Source: an uncultured Collinsella sp. (lineage in GTDB: Bacteria > Actinomycetota > Coriobacteriia > Coriobacteriales > Coriobacteriaceae). Taken from it: DNA of 5,796 bases. Numbering within the stretch: the first letter of the stretch is position 1; each line of letters starts with the position of its first letter. Shown piece by piece: positions 5,195 through 5,796 of the stretch. The DNA is taken from positions 1 to 5,796 of the forward strand of contig UQSK01000076.1 in assembly GCA_900543605.1 (NCBI GenBank). The letters are read 5' to 3'. The notes beneath the pieces are model-generated. The model was not told where the DNA came from and did no database searches. It saw nothing but the letters and a program-made list of their open reading frames with translations. Position numbers and translations under genes: made by a program.

Positions 5195-5265
5195 TAAGTT
5201 GCGGTGAAATAGGGACTGAATTTGGGGTTGAATCGTTTAAACAGTCCCTATTTCACCGCAACTTA
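5195..5265. repeat. 24-bp perfect inverted repeat
   Basis: Bases 5195-5218 and 5242-5265 are exact reverse complements over 24 bp around a 23-base AT-rich centre (5219-5241) that ends in part of the palindrome GTTTAAAC (5235-5242). The arms include TTGCGGTGAAATAGGGACTG. It lies between the EIIA terminator and the larger palindrome, 67 bases from the latter, and shares no obvious sequence with it. The length and perfection exceed what a terminator needs, and the following minus-strand sequence (CAAAAGGG) has no U-tract. A dispersed palindromic repeat or transposon-derived end is likely, but I cannot name a family. Confidence 0.92.
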
Positions 5266-5277
5266 TTTGGGGATGAT

Positions 5278-5311
5278 AAAGGCGGAGGCCCTGGTGAGGG
5301 TCTCCGCCTTT
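5278..5311 (-). terminator. Terminator hairpin after the EIIA gene
   Basis: The arms 5278-5292 and 5297-5311 are complementary over 15 positions except one (C-A on the minus-strand RNA, G-U on the plus), around a four-base loop, with the core GGCGGAG and CTCCGCC. It begins 35 bases after the EIIA stop. The A-run and T-run flanking the GC stem lie within the arms, so the hairpin could act in both directions, but the U-tract is short in each (UUUAUC on the minus strand). Confidence 0.7.
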
Positions 5312-5346
5312 GTTACAAGGGGCGATGTTATTCGCGTACCGTGGAA

Positions 5347-5760
5347 TTAGACCAGGCGGGCGTTGATCGTCTTGGCAATCTCGGCGGCGTCGGTGGAACC
5401 CTTGACGGTGGCACGGAAGTCTTCGTCCATGAGCGCCTCGGCGACCTTGGACAGGATCTTGAGGTGCGTAGTGCCGGCCTGGGCACCGGGGATGAGCAGG
5501 GCGATGGCCACGTTGACGGGAGCGCCGTCCATGGTGTCCCAACCGCTCACGCCGGACTCGTCCTTGACGACGATCACGGCAGCCTCGGTAATGGCGTCGG
5601 ACTTGGCATGCGGGATGGCGAAGCCCTCCATCATGCCCGTGGTGCCCTCGGCCTCGCGGGCCAGGAAGGCGTTCATCACGGCGTCGGCGTCGCTGGCGAT
5701 ACCGGCCTTGACGGCCTGGTTAGAAACGAAGCTCAGAGCCTCGTCACGAGAAGCGAAGTC
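5347..5760 (-). CDS. PTS fructose/mannitol-type EIIA domain, 3' part
   Basis: EIIA of this family takes phosphate from HPr on a histidine and passes it to the EIIB domain of a sugar permease. The 137 genomic residues present include G46-F-A-I-P-H51-A-K-S-D, the family's active-site motif with His51 as the predicted phosphorylated residue, then DGAPVNVAIALLIPG (78-92) and THLKILSKVAEALMDEDFR (98-116), both typical of PF00359-type domains. The protein ends just after the domain, so this is either a stand-alone EIIA lacking perhaps 10-20 N-terminal residues or the C-terminal domain of a longer EII protein; its upstream neighbour is outside the contig. Residues that appear to precede Asp1 (MCIRDR) come from the adapter and must not be annotated. 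Transcription runs toward ptsH, but a terminator and two large palindromes lie between. Specificity for fructose is a family-level inference. Confidence 0.9.
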   Translation of the reverse strand, partial: DFASRDEALSFVSNQAVKAGIASDADAVMNAFLAREAEGTTGMMEGFAIPHAKSDAITEAAVIVVKDESGVSGWDTMDGAPVNVAIALLIPGAQAGTTHLKILSKVAEALMDEDFRATVKGSTDAAEIAKTINARLV

Positions 5761-5761
5761 C

Positions 5762-5796
5762 CTGTCTCTTATACACATCTGACGCTGCCGACGACT
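5762..5796 (-). other. Nextera i5-side adapter, reverse complement (sequencing artefact)
   Basis: Bases 5762-5780 are the reverse complement of the 19-bp Tn5 mosaic end, and 5781-5794 that of the read-1 arm TCGTCGGCAGCGTC. The last two bases, CT, agree with the start of the reverse-complemented index seen at the left end (CTTAATAG). Genomic DNA stops at about 5761. The same i5-side adapter facing outward at both ends fits read-through of short inserts in read 2. Confidence 0.98.

Noticed and set aside
4902..5265. CRISPR array or tandem repeat
   Set aside because: The repeats are inverted, each present as one pair, with no regular direct spacing.

Overview
The real genomic DNA runs from about position 50 to 5761. 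It is bounded on both sides by Illumina Nextera adapter sequence, so this is a short contig assembled from reads whose adapters were not trimmed. The high GC content, strong GGAGG-type ribosome binding sites, long antisense shadow frames and protein style (PfkB kinases starting MIYTLTANPA, an HPr that keeps both His15 and Ser46) suggest a gut actinobacterium of the class Coriobacteriia, most likely Collinsella or a relative. That placement is inference, because no marker gene such as rRNA is present.

Every gene lies on the minus strand, so the window reads right to left in transcription order. First comes the 3' part of a fructose-type PTS EIIA gene (5347-5760, cut at the contig end) with a terminator hairpin. 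Next is a 547-base gene-free gap (4800-5346) holding two striking inverted repeats: a 24-bp perfect one (5195-5265) and a 42-bp perfect one (4938-5089). The second is nested inside weaker outer arms that reach 4902-5127. After the gap come ptsH (HPr, 4536-4799), a hairpin attenuator, ptsI (Enzyme I, 2699-4402), a first PfkB/FruK-type sugar kinase (1692-2624) with a terminator, a second 310-residue paralog of that kinase (570-1502) with its own terminator, and finally the 5' third or less of cca, the tRNA CCA-adding enzyme (50-372), cut at the other contig end. The cca fragment has no stop codon inside the window and is easy to miss.

The core is a sugar-uptake unit. Enzyme I takes phosphate from phosphoenolpyruvate and passes it to HPr, HPr passes it to EIIA-type proteins, and the sugar phosphate made on import (fructose 1-phosphate if the transporter is a fructose permease) is phosphorylated by FruK to feed glycolysis. 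The layout suggests graded expression: HPr first, a leaky terminator before Enzyme I, Enzyme I joined to one kinase, and the other kinase between its own terminator and probable promoter. The kinase next to ptsI has substitutions at conserved positions that its paralog keeps, so the pair may have diverged in function.

The features most worth following are the long nested palindrome, the 24-bp palindrome beside it, the diverged kinase pair, and the ptsH leader, where the ribosome binding site can pair with an upstream segment.
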